From NCBI RefSeq assembly GCF_010894435.1, contig NZ_JAAIXZ010000008.1, forward strand, positions 428,432-492,431: a DNA stretch of 64,000 nt, written 5' to 3'. Below the pieces are notes generated by a model that had not been told where the DNA came from, made no database searches, and saw only the letters and a list, made by a program, of their open reading frames with translations. This stretch comes from Pyxidicoccus trucidator (GTDB lineage: Bacteria; Myxococcota; Myxococcia; Myxococcales; Myxococcaceae). The position numbers were made by a program, and so were the translations under genes. Shown here piece after piece: positions 42,177 to 51,630 of the stretch. The stretch's first letter is position 1; the number at the start of each line of letters is the position of its first letter.

Positions 42177-44216
42177 ATGAGTGCTCGTCGTAGCGGAGTG
42201 CGAGCTTGCGTCATCGGAAGCCTGATGGTGCTCGGCGCGTGCAAGGGTACCCTGACGGGGCCGGACGTCCCGGATGCCGGCGTCTCTCCCGCTTCTGATG
42301 GCGGAAGCGACGTCACCGAGCTCTCCCCGAACCTGATTCCCCAGGAGGAGCTCTTCACCTGCCAGGGGGCCGTCTCTGATGCCCCCACACGCCTTCGCCG
42401 CGTCAACCGGTGGCAGTGGACCCGCAACGTGGGCGGCGCCGTGACGCGCGGATGGACCGGTTTCAGCTTCTACGACAATCCGCTCGACCCGAATCCACGC
42501 GCGCCCTACGGCAGCTACGCCGTCGATGAGACGGTCGATGAATCCATGGTCGAGATCATCCTCCCCATCGTGGACGAGTACGGCGCGACGTGGGCCGGGC
42601 CCTACACCGGCTCGAACAGACTCGACCTGCTCCGCGAGGACCCTTCGTTGCGCTGCATGTGGGAGCAGGCGCAGCCGAGCACCGCCTGCATTCGCAACTA
42701 CCTCGCCACCCTGCTCGAGCGGGGTGTGATGTACCGGCCGGCGCGCGCGGATGAGCTGGACCGGCTGGCCGCCTTCACCCAGTCGGTGCTCGCGCAGGAG
42801 CCCTCCGGTGGAGGCGAGGACGTCCGGACCCACAGCCTCTCGCGCGTCGTCACCGCGGCGACGTTGATGAGTGGCGCGCTCTTCCGCGAGGAGCTGGGCA
42901 CACCGCTCGGCAACGGCCGCGTCGAGCTCGGCGAGTGGGAGCTCGCGCAGCAGCTCTCCTATGCGCTGGGCGAGCGCGCCCCGGGCGCGGTTCCCACCTG
43001 GAGGTGGCCTGAGACCTCCGCCTCCTCCAAGGGCCACTACGGAGACATCGCCGACGCAGCGCGCGACGGAGGCATTCGCTCGCCGCAGGTCGTGGCCTCC
43101 CTGATTGAGCAGCATGTCGGCGGCGTGGACCCCACCCGCTTCGACCTGGTCCAGGACTTCGGCGAGGGGGAGCGTCCCCGCCGGGGCGAGGCCTGGCTCT
43201 CCGATGGCGTGGCGAACTTCTTCCGCCAATGGCTGGGCTACACGCAGGTGGAGGCCATCTTCAAGGAGCGCCCGGAGGCGACCAGCGCCTTCGACGATGG
43301 GGAGCTGAGTGGCTACCGGGCGCAGGCCTCGGCCTGGGACAACCTGCTCACCGGTTACTACGGCGACGAGTCGACGCTGATTCAGCAGATGGACGACTTC
43401 GTCGCGCGCGCGGTGGTGGATGACGTCGCGGTGCTCGAGACGCTGTTGACCTCCCGGCGGTTCTTCCTCGCCGCGACCCAGGACTCGGGCTTCGACGGCA
43501 ACGCCACGCGGTACACGGGCCAGCCCTACGGCACCACCGCCGAAATCGCCGCGACCCCCGAAGCGCGCTGGCGGACGCTGCCGGCGTCGGAGCGCGCGGG
43601 AGTGCTCACCCACCCGGCCTGGTTGGCCTCGCATGGCGGAAACTTCGAGGACGACCCGTCCGCGGTACACCGGGGCAAGTGGGTGCGGGAGAACCTCCTC
43701 TGCGGCTATGTGCCACCCCTCAGCTCGGTGCGCGTGAGGGCGCAGGTGGGGCCTCACGCGCCGGACAAGAACGCGCGGGTGCGCCTCGAGGAGGCGACCG
43801 GCAGGAACGAATGCCAGGGCTGTCACTCGCTGATGAACCCGCTCGGCTACCCGTTCGAAACCTACAACCATGCCGGCTACCTGCGGAGGAGGGACCACGC
43901 CCCCGACGGTGGGTGGATGGCGCCCGACGGGCAGTCGACGTTGCGCAACATGCCGGACCCGAGCTTGGACGGACCCGTGAGGGATGCGGTGGAGCTCAGC
44001 GAGAAGCTCGCCGCCTCGGGCCACGTGAAGCGCTGCTTCATCCGAAACGTCTTCCGCTACTTCATGGGCCGCGACGAGAACCGGAGCGACGCCTGCACGC
44101 TGGTGCGGATGGAGCAGGCCTACGACGAGCACCAGGGCTCGTTCAAGGCCCTGCTGAGAGCCCTGATGACCAGCGACACCTGGACGACGCGCCGCGAGCC
44201 GGCGCAGGGAGAGTGA
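42177..44216 (+). CDS. DUF1592/DUF1588-type haem-binding-like lipoprotein
   Basis: A 679-residue lipoprotein (lipobox VLGAC, Cys about 22). Its architecture resembles the DUF1592-DUF1588-DUF1585 proteins of planctomycetes and myxobacteria: helical FFRQWLGY, LLTSRRFFLA, then THPAWLASHGG, RGKWVRENLLCGYVPP, a CxxCH-like site in NECQGCHSLMNPLGYPFE and a closing FRYFMGRD segment. The CQGCH motif could bind c-type haem. AGGAGGG precedes the ATG. It is followed after two bases by its usual partner, the DUF1552 gene. The role is unknown; export and surface electron or polymer chemistry are guesses. Confidence 0.82.
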   Translation: MSARRSGVRACVIGSLMVLGACKGTLTGPDVPDAGVSPASDGGSDVTELSPNLIPQEELFTCQGAVSDAPTRLRRVNRWQWTRNVGGAVTRGWTGFSFYDNPLDPNPRAPYGSYAVDETVDESMVEIILPIVDEYGATWAGPYTGSNRLDLLREDPSLRCMWEQAQPSTACIRNYLATLLERGVMYRPARADELDRLAAFTQSVLAQEPSGGGEDVRTHSLSRVVTAATLMSGALFREELGTPLGNGRVELGEWELAQQLSYALGERAPGAVPTWRWPETSASSKGHYGDIADAARDGGIRSPQVVASLIEQHVGGVDPTRFDLVQDFGEGERPRRGEAWLSDGVANFFRQWLGYTQVEAIFKERPEATSAFDDGELSGYRAQASAWDNLLTGYYGDESTLIQQMDDFVARAVVDDVAVLETLLTSRRFFLAATQDSGFDGNATRYTGQPYGTTAEIAATPEARWRTLPASERAGVLTHPAWLASHGGNFEDDPSAVHRGKWVRENLLCGYVPPLSSVRVRAQVGPHAPDKNARVRLEEATGRNECQGCHSLMNPLGYPFETYNHAGYLRRRDHAPDGGWMAPDGQSTLRNMPDPSLDGPVRDAVELSEKLAASGHVKRCFIRNVFRYFMGRDENRSDACTLVRMEQAYDEHQGSFKALLRALMTSDTWTTRREPAQGE

Positions 44217-44218
44217 GC

Positions 44219-45613
44219 ATGCTGACCCGACGCGCGTTGCTCAAGTCCGCCGTGGCCGCTGGCCTGTTCGCTCCGCTCTACCGCGAGGCGCTCGCCCAGA
44301 CGGCGAAGCCCATGCGGCTGGTGCTGGTGCTGGAGTGCAATGGCATCTATCCCGAGGCGTTCCTGTCCAGTGGGACGCGCGCGGCCCTCGGGCCGGGAAT
44401 TCGCAATCGGCACAACTTCCTCGACGTGTATCCCGAGACGCCGTTGCTCCGCACGGGCGATGACCTCTCCAGCGCGCTGTGCCTGGGGCCGCTCGCCGGA
44501 GGCAGCGGGGTGCCGTCCCTGGAAAACCGCGCGGCGGTGTTGCTCGGGCTGTCGTCGACCATCGCCGGAGGTGGGCACTCGTCGGGAACGGGGGCGCTGA
44601 GCTGCGCGGTGAATGGCTCGGCGGCCACCCTCGATGCGGTGCTGGCGCCGAGGCTCAAGCGCACCGCGCCCTTCGACGCCATCCGGCTTGGCACCAGCTC
44701 CGCGCGCACCGCCATCGTCTACGAGACGTGTGCGTACGGCCCGCGCAAGCCCGCCGGCCTCCTGGTGAACCCGATGCTCGCGTACAACACCCTCTTCGGC
44801 TCACTCTCGGCCGGCTCGGGGGTGGGGCAGGAGCGCCAGATGCTCTTCGACTTCGCGCGCGAGGACGCGAAGGCCGCGCTTGGGACTTTCAAGGGCAACT
44901 CCCACGAGCGCCTGAAGCTGGAGCGGTACCTGGCCTCGCTCGAGGCGCTGCGTTCGAGGGAGTCGCAGCTGCGGGGAATGGCGGCGCAGGTGACGCCGCT
45001 GCTGCCCCCACACCCGTCCGTGAACCCGCTGCTCCAGGGAGGCAGCACCCCGCCCGACTCCCTCAAATGGCTCGAGGCGCAATTCGAGCTCGCCACCACC
45101 GCGCTGCTGGGCGGGCTGACGAACGTGGTGGTGCTGGCGGCGGGGACCTCGGGTTTCGACGTGGCCTATGACCCGGGCATCGCGAGCGTCGGGCGGCACG
45201 ACCTTCAGCACGGCATCGACAACGCGGCCAACTGGACCGGCATCGCCGCGGTCACCCGGAAGCACGTGGCCCTGGTGGCGAAGCTCGCACGCGCGCTGGC
45301 GGAGACGCCGGAGCTCAACGCGTCCGGTTCGATGCTGGACCACACGGCGATTGTCTTGATGTCCGACAATGGCGAACAGCACCACTCGGAAGGCCGGGAG
45401 TGGCCCAAGCTCGTCCTCGGTGGCAATGCGCTGGGGCTGAAGACGGATGGACGGACCGTGGTGTACCCGGCCGAAGGCAAGGCCCGGAATCGCCAGGTGT
45501 CCAACCTGTTCAACACCTTGGGCCACGCGGCGGGCGACTCCGGCTTCAACGCCTTCGGGGCGGAGGGACCGACGAGAATCGTCGAAGGGCCCCTGTCGGA
45601 GCTGCTCGGGTAG
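44219..45613 (+). CDS. DUF1552 protein with Tat-like signal
   Basis: A 464-residue exported protein. The N-terminus TRRALLKSAVAAGLFAPL looks like a twin-arginine signal. The DUF1552 body has LVLVLECNGIYPEAF, GGGHSSGTGALSC, GTSSARTAIVYE, RLKLERYLASLEALR and VLMSDNGEQHHSEG, a late acidic/His motif suggestive of the alkaline-phosphatase-like superfamily. It is always paired with DUF1592-type proteins in such genomes and is probably translated from the same message here. Substrate unknown. Confidence 0.85.
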   Translation: MLTRRALLKSAVAAGLFAPLYREALAQTAKPMRLVLVLECNGIYPEAFLSSGTRAALGPGIRNRHNFLDVYPETPLLRTGDDLSSALCLGPLAGGSGVPSLENRAAVLLGLSSTIAGGGHSSGTGALSCAVNGSAATLDAVLAPRLKRTAPFDAIRLGTSSARTAIVYETCAYGPRKPAGLLVNPMLAYNTLFGSLSAGSGVGQERQMLFDFAREDAKAALGTFKGNSHERLKLERYLASLEALRSRESQLRGMAAQVTPLLPPHPSVNPLLQGGSTPPDSLKWLEAQFELATTALLGGLTNVVVLAAGTSGFDVAYDPGIASVGRHDLQHGIDNAANWTGIAAVTRKHVALVAKLARALAETPELNASGSMLDHTAIVLMSDNGEQHHSEGREWPKLVLGGNALGLKTDGRTVVYPAEGKARNRQVSNLFNTLGHAAGDSGFNAFGAEGPTRIVEGPLSELLG

Positions 45614-45744
45614 GCCGGCAACGAATCCAAGGGGTTGGAGCGAGGATTCCGGGTCTCTTCAGACCCCTACGCAACTTCTTCTCGGTTGATGCGAAAATCA
45701 ATCTCAAGAAGTTCCTCCCCCCCTTTCCACGAGAGCCCCTTCCC

Positions 45745-47430
45745 GTGAGCACCTATTCCGTTCGCAGCGGCGACACCCTGTCCGCCATCGCCAAGAGGTT
45801 CGGCACCTCCGTCAGCTCGCTCGCCAAGAGCAACAACATCAAGAACCCCAACCTCATCCTGGCTGGGCAGAAGCTGACCGTCCCCGGCGCCTCCAAGCCT
45901 GCCCGTCCGGGCGACAGCTTCGAGCCCACCAAGCCCGCTCCCTCCAAGCCCGCCCCCGCCAAGCCCTCCACGGGCGCCGCCGCGGGCCCGGTGCGTGACG
46001 ACGACGGCCGCAAGTTCCCCACCTCCGCCGATGGCACCCCCATGTTCCGCCAGGGCGACCCGCAGTGGGGCGGCCGCCGCCTGGGCAGCAGCAGCAGCCT
46101 GTCCGCCGCGGGCTGCGCGATGACGGCCACCGCCATGGCCGTGAGCAAGATCTCCGGCAAGGTCATCAACCCCGGCGAGCTGGACCAGCACCTGGACAAG
46201 AACGGGGGCTACTCCGGCAACGCCCTCATCTGGGGCAAGGCCTCGCAGATGGCGGGCCTGGGCGCGGGCAAGCCCGGCTGGAGCTTCGACAACATCAACA
46301 AGCAGATTGACGCGGGCCGCCCCGTGGTCGTCGGCGTGGACTACAGGGCCGGCTCCAACGGCGGCTCCAACGGCACCGACCACTGGATCACCGTCACCCA
46401 CCGCAAGGGCAACACCTACTTCGCCAATGACCCGGCCACCGGCAAGGAGATCGCCCTCAAGCGCGACGGCAACCGGCTGGTGGGCGGCCCCAGCAACTAC
46501 AAGACCACCGGCGAGCTGGTGACGTTCTCCGGCGGCAACCCGCGCCCGGGCACGGCCCCGGCTGGCGGTGGCACCTCCACGCCGAGCGCGGCGGGCGGCT
46601 CCGTCAAGGGCCTGAGCCTGCCCGGCGGCGACCTGAAGAAGGGCTCCAAGGGCGCCGCGGTGGAGCAGCTGCAGAAGGCCCTGGTGAAGGCGGGCCACAT
46701 GACGCAGGCCGAGATGAACACCGGCCCGGGCATCTTCGGGTCCAGGACGGAGGGCGCCCTCAAGGAGTTCCAGGCCGCTCACGGCGTGCCCAACACCGGC
46801 TTCTACGGCCCCCTCACCCGCAAGGCCTTCGAGAAGCTCGGCGCCAAGGTGGGCGGGACGACGGGCCCTGGCCCCGTCACGCCCCCGCCCTCCGGTGGCA
46901 CCAAGGGCGGCGTGTCGCTCGCGCAGCTGCGCAAGGTCATGCCCAACCTCTCCGAGGCCAAGGCCCGGGAGTACCTGCCCCACCTCAACAAGGCCATGGC
47001 GGAGGCCAACATCAACACCCCCAAGCGCCAGGCCGCCTTCCTCGCCCAGCTCGCCCACGAGAGCGGCGAGTTCCGCTACATGGAGGAGATCGCCTCGGGT
47101 GCCGCCTACGAGGGCCGCAAGGACCTGGGCAACACCCAGCCGGGCGATGGCAAGCGCTTCAAGGGCCGTGGCCCCATCCAGCTCACCGGCCGCGCCAACT
47201 ACACCGCCGCGAGCAAGGCGCTGGGCATCGACCTGGTGAACAACCCCAAGCGCGCCGCGGACCCGGACGTGGGCTTCCGCACCGCCGCCTGGTTCTGGAA
47301 CACCCGCAACCTCAACAGCTACGCGGACGCGGGCAACTTCCGCGAAATCACCCGCCGCATCAACGGCGGCTACAACGGCCTGGCGGACCGCGAGGCCTAC
47401 TACCGGCGCGCGCTCAACGCCCTGAGCTGA
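45745..47430 (+). CDS. LysM-C39-PG-binding-GH19 cell-wall hydrolase
   Basis: A 561-residue four-module protein: LysM (3-47, SVRSGDTLSAIAKRFG), a Pro-rich linker, a C39-like papain-fold peptidase (FRQGDPQWGG at about 101, Cys124 in GCAMTATAMAV, His213 in DHWITVTH), a PG_binding_1 helix bundle (about 295-365) and a GH19 chitinase/lysozyme domain (about 395-561, LAHESGEFRYMEE, GRGPIQLTGRANY). It should bind peptidoglycan and cut both peptide and glycan bonds. There is no signal peptide, so export needs another route (phage-like lysis or type VI/other secretion). The GTG start fits the beginning of LysM. A terminator follows. Confidence 0.82.
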   Translation: MSTYSVRSGDTLSAIAKRFGTSVSSLAKSNNIKNPNLILAGQKLTVPGASKPARPGDSFEPTKPAPSKPAPAKPSTGAAAGPVRDDDGRKFPTSADGTPMFRQGDPQWGGRRLGSSSSLSAAGCAMTATAMAVSKISGKVINPGELDQHLDKNGGYSGNALIWGKASQMAGLGAGKPGWSFDNINKQIDAGRPVVVGVDYRAGSNGGSNGTDHWITVTHRKGNTYFANDPATGKEIALKRDGNRLVGGPSNYKTTGELVTFSGGNPRPGTAPAGGGTSTPSAAGGSVKGLSLPGGDLKKGSKGAAVEQLQKALVKAGHMTQAEMNTGPGIFGSRTEGALKEFQAAHGVPNTGFYGPLTRKAFEKLGAKVGGTTGPGPVTPPPSGGTKGGVSLAQLRKVMPNLSEAKAREYLPHLNKAMAEANINTPKRQAAFLAQLAHESGEFRYMEEIASGAAYEGRKDLGNTQPGDGKRFKGRGPIQLTGRANYTAASKALGIDLVNNPKRAADPDVGFRTAAWFWNTRNLNSYADAGNFREITRRINGGYNGLADREAYYRRALNALS

Positions 47431-47447
47431 GCGAGCGCGCAGCAGGC

Positions 47448-47478
47448 GGGCCCCCTGCTTTCTCCGGCGAGGGGGCCC
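47448..47478. terminator. Bidirectional terminator
   Basis: The perfect 9-bp GC-rich stem GGGCCCCCT (47448-47456) with 47470-47478 lies between the hydrolase and the convergent 1,328-residue gene. Confidence 0.6.
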
Positions 47479-47506
47479 GGAAGTGCCAGGGTTTCGCCCC
47501 GTCGAA

Positions 47507-50500
47507 TCACCAGCTGGAGCTGCGAAAGCCCGAACCGCTGCCCGACGGCGAACCATCATCGTCGCCCCTGCTGCTCCAGGACGAGCTGGTGCTCCGCGGC
47601 TGGGCGGCCTCCCTCCGGTGCCTTTCTTCCTCCTCTCGCTCCTGCCGCTCCGCCTCCTGCCGCCGACGCTCGGCTTCGTGTCGCTCCTCCTCCTCTCGGC
47701 GGAGTCGGTCCTCCTCCCGCTCGGCTTCGTGGATGGCATCCAGCGCGGCCCGCTCGGCCCGCCGCGCGGCCTGCTCCGCCGCCGGGTAGAGCCCCTGCTG
47801 CAAGGCCGCGCGCGCATCGGAGAGCTGCGGCGTCCCGGGCCTTCCGGCGATGCGCACGCCGTATCCGCCCGACCAACGGTCGGCGCGCTGCACGGCGCGG
47901 GTCGCCTCCTGGATGGCATCCACGGCGCGCTCGGCCGCCTTGAGTTCTCCTCTCAGCGTGGCGGCCTCGGTCTCCGACCGCGACTCGATGCGACCGGCCT
48001 CCGCGTCCACCGTGTTCCAGTCCCCGTGGGCATCGTCCAGCGCCCGTGCCGCCATGGCGAGCGCACGGCCCAGGTCCTCCACCGCCCGCCGGGCACGGAC
48101 CGTCTCCTGGCTGTCGGACACTCCGTCGCTGGCGGCGCGCTTCGCGAGCGACTCGGCCTGCTTCAGCTCGGCCCTCGCGGACGCGATACGCTCGCCTGCC
48201 CGCGCGTGCAGCGCGCGGTCGGACGCCACGCATTGCTGGACGTGGGTGAGCGCCAGGGTCGCCGCGGTGAGCCGCTCGGTCGCGGTGAAGGGCTCGGAGG
48301 GACGGGCCACCACCGCCTCCCGCGCTGCCTGAAGCAGGAGCCCGGCCTCCGCGAGCGCCGCCTGCGTGGGCGCCATGGTGCGCGGGTCGGCCACCTCGGT
48401 GGCGCAGGCGGTGACCCACAGCTCGGTGGCCGTGAGCACCCGCGCGTTCGCCGCCTCGGCGGCCTCGAGCTGTCGGACCTTCTCCTCCAGCTCGTCCAGG
48501 CGGTGAGCGACGAGGGCGTGGTGTCCCTCCACCTGGCGCAGCAGCTCCGCGGTGGCGAGCAGCCGCGCGGCGTCGAAGGCGGCATCCGCCTCGCGGAGCA
48601 CTCCCGCCGCCTGCTTCCGGTGCGAGGCCGCCTCGTCCAGGTTGTCCCCCACGGTGCCGTTCGCGTTCGGGTGCACGGGGTCTCCCGCGCGCAGGCGCAG
48701 CGCCGAAGGCTGGTAGCGCCGCGTCAGGTCGCCCAGCAGCGCCTCCCGCTCCGCCGCGAGCCGCTCCAGCCGCCGCGCCTCGGTCCGACAGGCCTCGCGT
48801 CGAGGGGAGAAGCGCGCCAGGGCCTCGCGGCTGTGGGCGAGCACGGCATCCACCTCGGCCACCCGCGCCAGCGCGGCGATGAGCCCGGTGAGCGCCGGTT
48901 CCAGCGCCCCCTTCCCCAGCGCCTCGCGGGCCTCCGCGAGCGACCGCTCGCCCGCGTTCGCGAGGTCGGACGGATTGGAGCCCTCCTCGCGCAGCAGCGC
49001 GGAGGGCGGCTTGCCCATGGCCTGGCCCAGCTCGGTCCTCGCGGTGTCGATGGCCCTCGCCGCCCGGGTCAGCTCGTCGCGAGCCTTTCCGGCCGTCGCG
49101 ACCAGCGCCTCGGCTTCCGAGGCGCGCGTTCGAAGCCGCTCCAGGCCTTCGGTGAGCGACTGGAGGTCAGCCGTGGCGGGCCGCTCCACCAGGGCTTCCG
49201 CCACCGCGTTTCCCGCGTGCGTGAGCAGCTCGATGGACTGGTCCACCCAGTGGCGGGACAGCCCGGTGGCGACGAGCGCGACGCCCGCGCGCTCCGCCGT
49301 GGGCAGCACCTCCGAACGGCCGCGCCCGAGCACCGCGCGCAGGGCCCGGGTGTCCAGGCCCTGTCGCAGCCCCTCCTGGAGCGGCCCCTCGAGCGCACCG
49401 AGCGGGTCCTGGAGCAGCAGCGCCCGTGCATGCCCGACGCACGCCTCCAGCGCGGGCGCCACGCGTCCCACGAGCGCCGGTGCCCGCAGCCCCTCCACCT
49501 CCGCCTCGTGGCCGCGCAGCTCGGCGGCCAGGCCCTCCAGCAGGGTGCTGGCCTCCCGGGCGCGCTCCGGCGCATGCTCCAGCGAATCGAGCACGGCGAG
49601 CGCGTTCGCGGCGCGCGAGTTGAACGCCTCGACGAGCGCCTCGAAGGACAGGGAAAACGGCTGGTGGCTGGCCAGCGGCCCGATGAGCTTCTGCGTGTCG
49701 GTGCGGCCGCCCCGGAGCACCCACTCGACCCCCTCGTCGGGGTGGAAGGTGATGGGCTGGTCGCGCAGCAGGCGCGTGACGCGCGCGTACCGCCCGGTCG
49801 TCAGGTGCTTCCCGAACCAGTTCAGGACCCCCGTTCCTCCCGTGAGCCAGGTGTCGGCCTCGCCCAGTACGCGCGCCGCGGCGACGGACAGCAGGAACAG
49901 CTCGTCCACATCCGAGGCGAGCTTCAGCCCCCGCTCGCGCGAGACGCCCGCATAGCGCTGCTCGATGTCCTCCCGGGAGCGGCCGGCCACGGCGTGGGTC
50001 CGCTCCAGCAGCCCGAAGAGGGCCTGGGTCTTCTCGTCGATGGCGGTGCGCCACTGCGTGTAGCGCGTCAGGGCCTCGCGCCTGCGCCGGTTGCGCCGGA
50101 AGCGCGCGATGCCCAGGACGGTGAGCAGCGTCACCGAGCCCACGAACACGCCGAACACGCGCAGGGCCCGCTCCGCCTCGGCCTTCCGGATGCCCGCGAG
50201 GGCCACCGCGTAGGCCTCGTCGCTCGCGCGCACCCGCCCGGTGAACGCAGGCTCTCCGCGCTCGAACGCCTCACGCGCCTTCCGCAGCGCCTCGCGCGAG
50301 GCCGCGAGGTGCGACTGGACGAGCGCCGCGTCGCGCCGCTGCCCCGCGGCGTCGAGCAGGCCCGGAAGCGCGTTCATCCGCTGCTCGCTCCGGGACAGCT
50401 CCTCCAGCACCTTGTCCAGGGCCTCCCGCCGCGCCACCGCCTCGGCGAAGCGCGCCTCGCGGTCACTCGCCAGCACCTGGGCGGCGGACCGGGCCATTTC

Positions 50501-51493
50501 GAGCGCTTCCTGGGCGGCCCCTACCTCCGGTGGCTCGAAGCGGCGGAGGGGATGCGCCAGGCGCGACGCGAGCGCGGTCTCTTCCTGCCGGAGCCGCGTG
50601 AGGGCCGCGCGACAGTCCTCCACGCCCTGGCGGGCCTCATCGATGGCGACCCGCAGCGCCTCGTGCGCCGCTTCCGCCGGCTCGAAGCGCGCCTTGTCCG
50701 CGGGCTCGAGCAGCGTCAGCGCGAGGGTCACCTTCGCGCGAAGCCCCGCGAGGTCCGGGTTGGCTTGGGGCACGAGGGGCACGGCCCGCGCCTGGAACGT
50801 CTCATCCCGGAGCGCGGCGATGGTGTCGAGCGCTCCCAGGAGCCCTTGCAGGCGGTCGCGCAGCGAGACGCGCCGCTGCTCCCGCGCCGCCTCCTCCTGG
50901 CTCACGACGAGGGCCAGCCGGGCGTCGATGGTGGTGATGGTGTCGCGCGCCGCATCGACGACGCGCCCGCCATTGCGCATGGCGGCGATGGCGGCCGCAT
51001 CCAGTTGGCCTACCCAGTGCTCCTCGCCCAGCTCGCGCCGGTCCTGCGCGTCCGAGCCGAAGTAGGACAGGTTCCGCTCCTCCAGCGAGAGGAGGAAGAT
51101 GGCGCCGTCCTGCTCGCCCGTGCGCGGGTGCCTCAGCGCGCCGAAGTGCGTGCGATTCGACAGCCCCTTGCCGAGCGCGTGCTTCACTGCCTCGATTCCC
51201 TCGAAGGAGGTGCCCTCGGCGTCGGTGAAGCGCTCACCCTCGGCGCTCTCCAGCAGCACCACGGTCCAGTGAGGCGCATTCGCCGCCAGCCACGTCTCCA
51301 GCTCACGAAGCCGAGCGTCCGCCACGCCAATGTCGCCCTTGACGTAGAGGTGCTGCGACTCGGACCACAGCTTCACGACGCCCACCGCGCTGCGCACGCG
51401 CTGGGGGCGACTGCCAGCCTGGGCCGGGACGGAGAGCAAGCCGGTGCCAAGGACCAGCAGGACGGTCGCAACGACCGGGAGGGAGTGCTTCAT
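47507..51493 (-). CDS. Very large coiled-coil membrane protein, possibly TPM-domain
   Basis: A 1,328-residue protein: signal peptide (LPVVATVLLVLGTGLLSVPA, 5-24), a globular N-terminal domain (about 35-180, TWLAANAPHWTVVLLES, GAIFLLSLEERNLSYFG) that resembles TPM/YgcG modules, a long helical region, a membrane helix near 465-485 (VFGVFVGSVTLLTVLGIARF) followed by Arg-rich residues, and 800 more residues of Ala/Glu/Arg-rich coiled coil. The extreme end is Ser/Gly/Trp-rich (GSGSGFRSSSW), as in TPM proteins. It is far longer than usual family members. The ATG at 51493 places the signal at the N-terminus. Divergent from the HEAT-repeat gene. Confidence 0.7.
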   Translation of the reverse strand: MKHSLPVVATVLLVLGTGLLSVPAQAGSRPQRVRSAVGVVKLWSESQHLYVKGDIGVADARLRELETWLAANAPHWTVVLLESAEGERFTDAEGTSFEGIEAVKHALGKGLSNRTHFGALRHPRTGEQDGAIFLLSLEERNLSYFGSDAQDRRELGEEHWVGQLDAAAIAAMRNGGRVVDAARDTITTIDARLALVVSQEEAAREQRRVSLRDRLQGLLGALDTIAALRDETFQARAVPLVPQANPDLAGLRAKVTLALTLLEPADKARFEPAEAAHEALRVAIDEARQGVEDCRAALTRLRQEETALASRLAHPLRRFEPPEVGAAQEALEMARSAAQVLASDREARFAEAVARREALDKVLEELSRSEQRMNALPGLLDAAGQRRDAALVQSHLAASREALRKAREAFERGEPAFTGRVRASDEAYAVALAGIRKAEAERALRVFGVFVGSVTLLTVLGIARFRRNRRRREALTRYTQWRTAIDEKTQALFGLLERTHAVAGRSREDIEQRYAGVSRERGLKLASDVDELFLLSVAAARVLGEADTWLTGGTGVLNWFGKHLTTGRYARVTRLLRDQPITFHPDEGVEWVLRGGRTDTQKLIGPLASHQPFSLSFEALVEAFNSRAANALAVLDSLEHAPERAREASTLLEGLAAELRGHEAEVEGLRAPALVGRVAPALEACVGHARALLLQDPLGALEGPLQEGLRQGLDTRALRAVLGRGRSEVLPTAERAGVALVATGLSRHWVDQSIELLTHAGNAVAEALVERPATADLQSLTEGLERLRTRASEAEALVATAGKARDELTRAARAIDTARTELGQAMGKPPSALLREEGSNPSDLANAGERSLAEAREALGKGALEPALTGLIAALARVAEVDAVLAHSREALARFSPRREACRTEARRLERLAAEREALLGDLTRRYQPSALRLRAGDPVHPNANGTVGDNLDEAASHRKQAAGVLREADAAFDAARLLATAELLRQVEGHHALVAHRLDELEEKVRQLEAAEAANARVLTATELWVTACATEVADPRTMAPTQAALAEAGLLLQAAREAVVARPSEPFTATERLTAATLALTHVQQCVASDRALHARAGERIASARAELKQAESLAKRAASDGVSDSQETVRARRAVEDLGRALAMAARALDDAHGDWNTVDAEAGRIESRSETEAATLRGELKAAERAVDAIQEATRAVQRADRWSGGYGVRIAGRPGTPQLSDARAALQQGLYPAAEQAARRAERAALDAIHEAEREEDRLRREEEERHEAERRRQEAERQEREEEERHRREAAQPRSTSSSWSSRGDDDGSPSGSGSGFRSSSW

Positions 51494-51630
51494 TTCTGTC
51501 GGAGGGCTCCTGTCGGAAAAGGCGCCAGAGCCTAGCGGAATCCCTCGGTCGATTCTCCAGGCGCGAAGTTCGCGTGCTCCCTGAAGACGTCGACACCCTG
51601 GCTGGGTCATGCTCCACGGCAAGGTGCCCC

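Noticed and set aside
47483..51535. A 1,350-codon open frame on the plus strand opposite the large coiled-coil gene
   Set aside because: It is a GC-rich antisense shadow: Arg/Gly/His/Leu-rich with no domains, no signal and no ribosome site. The minus-strand frame has a signal peptide and coherent coiled coil.
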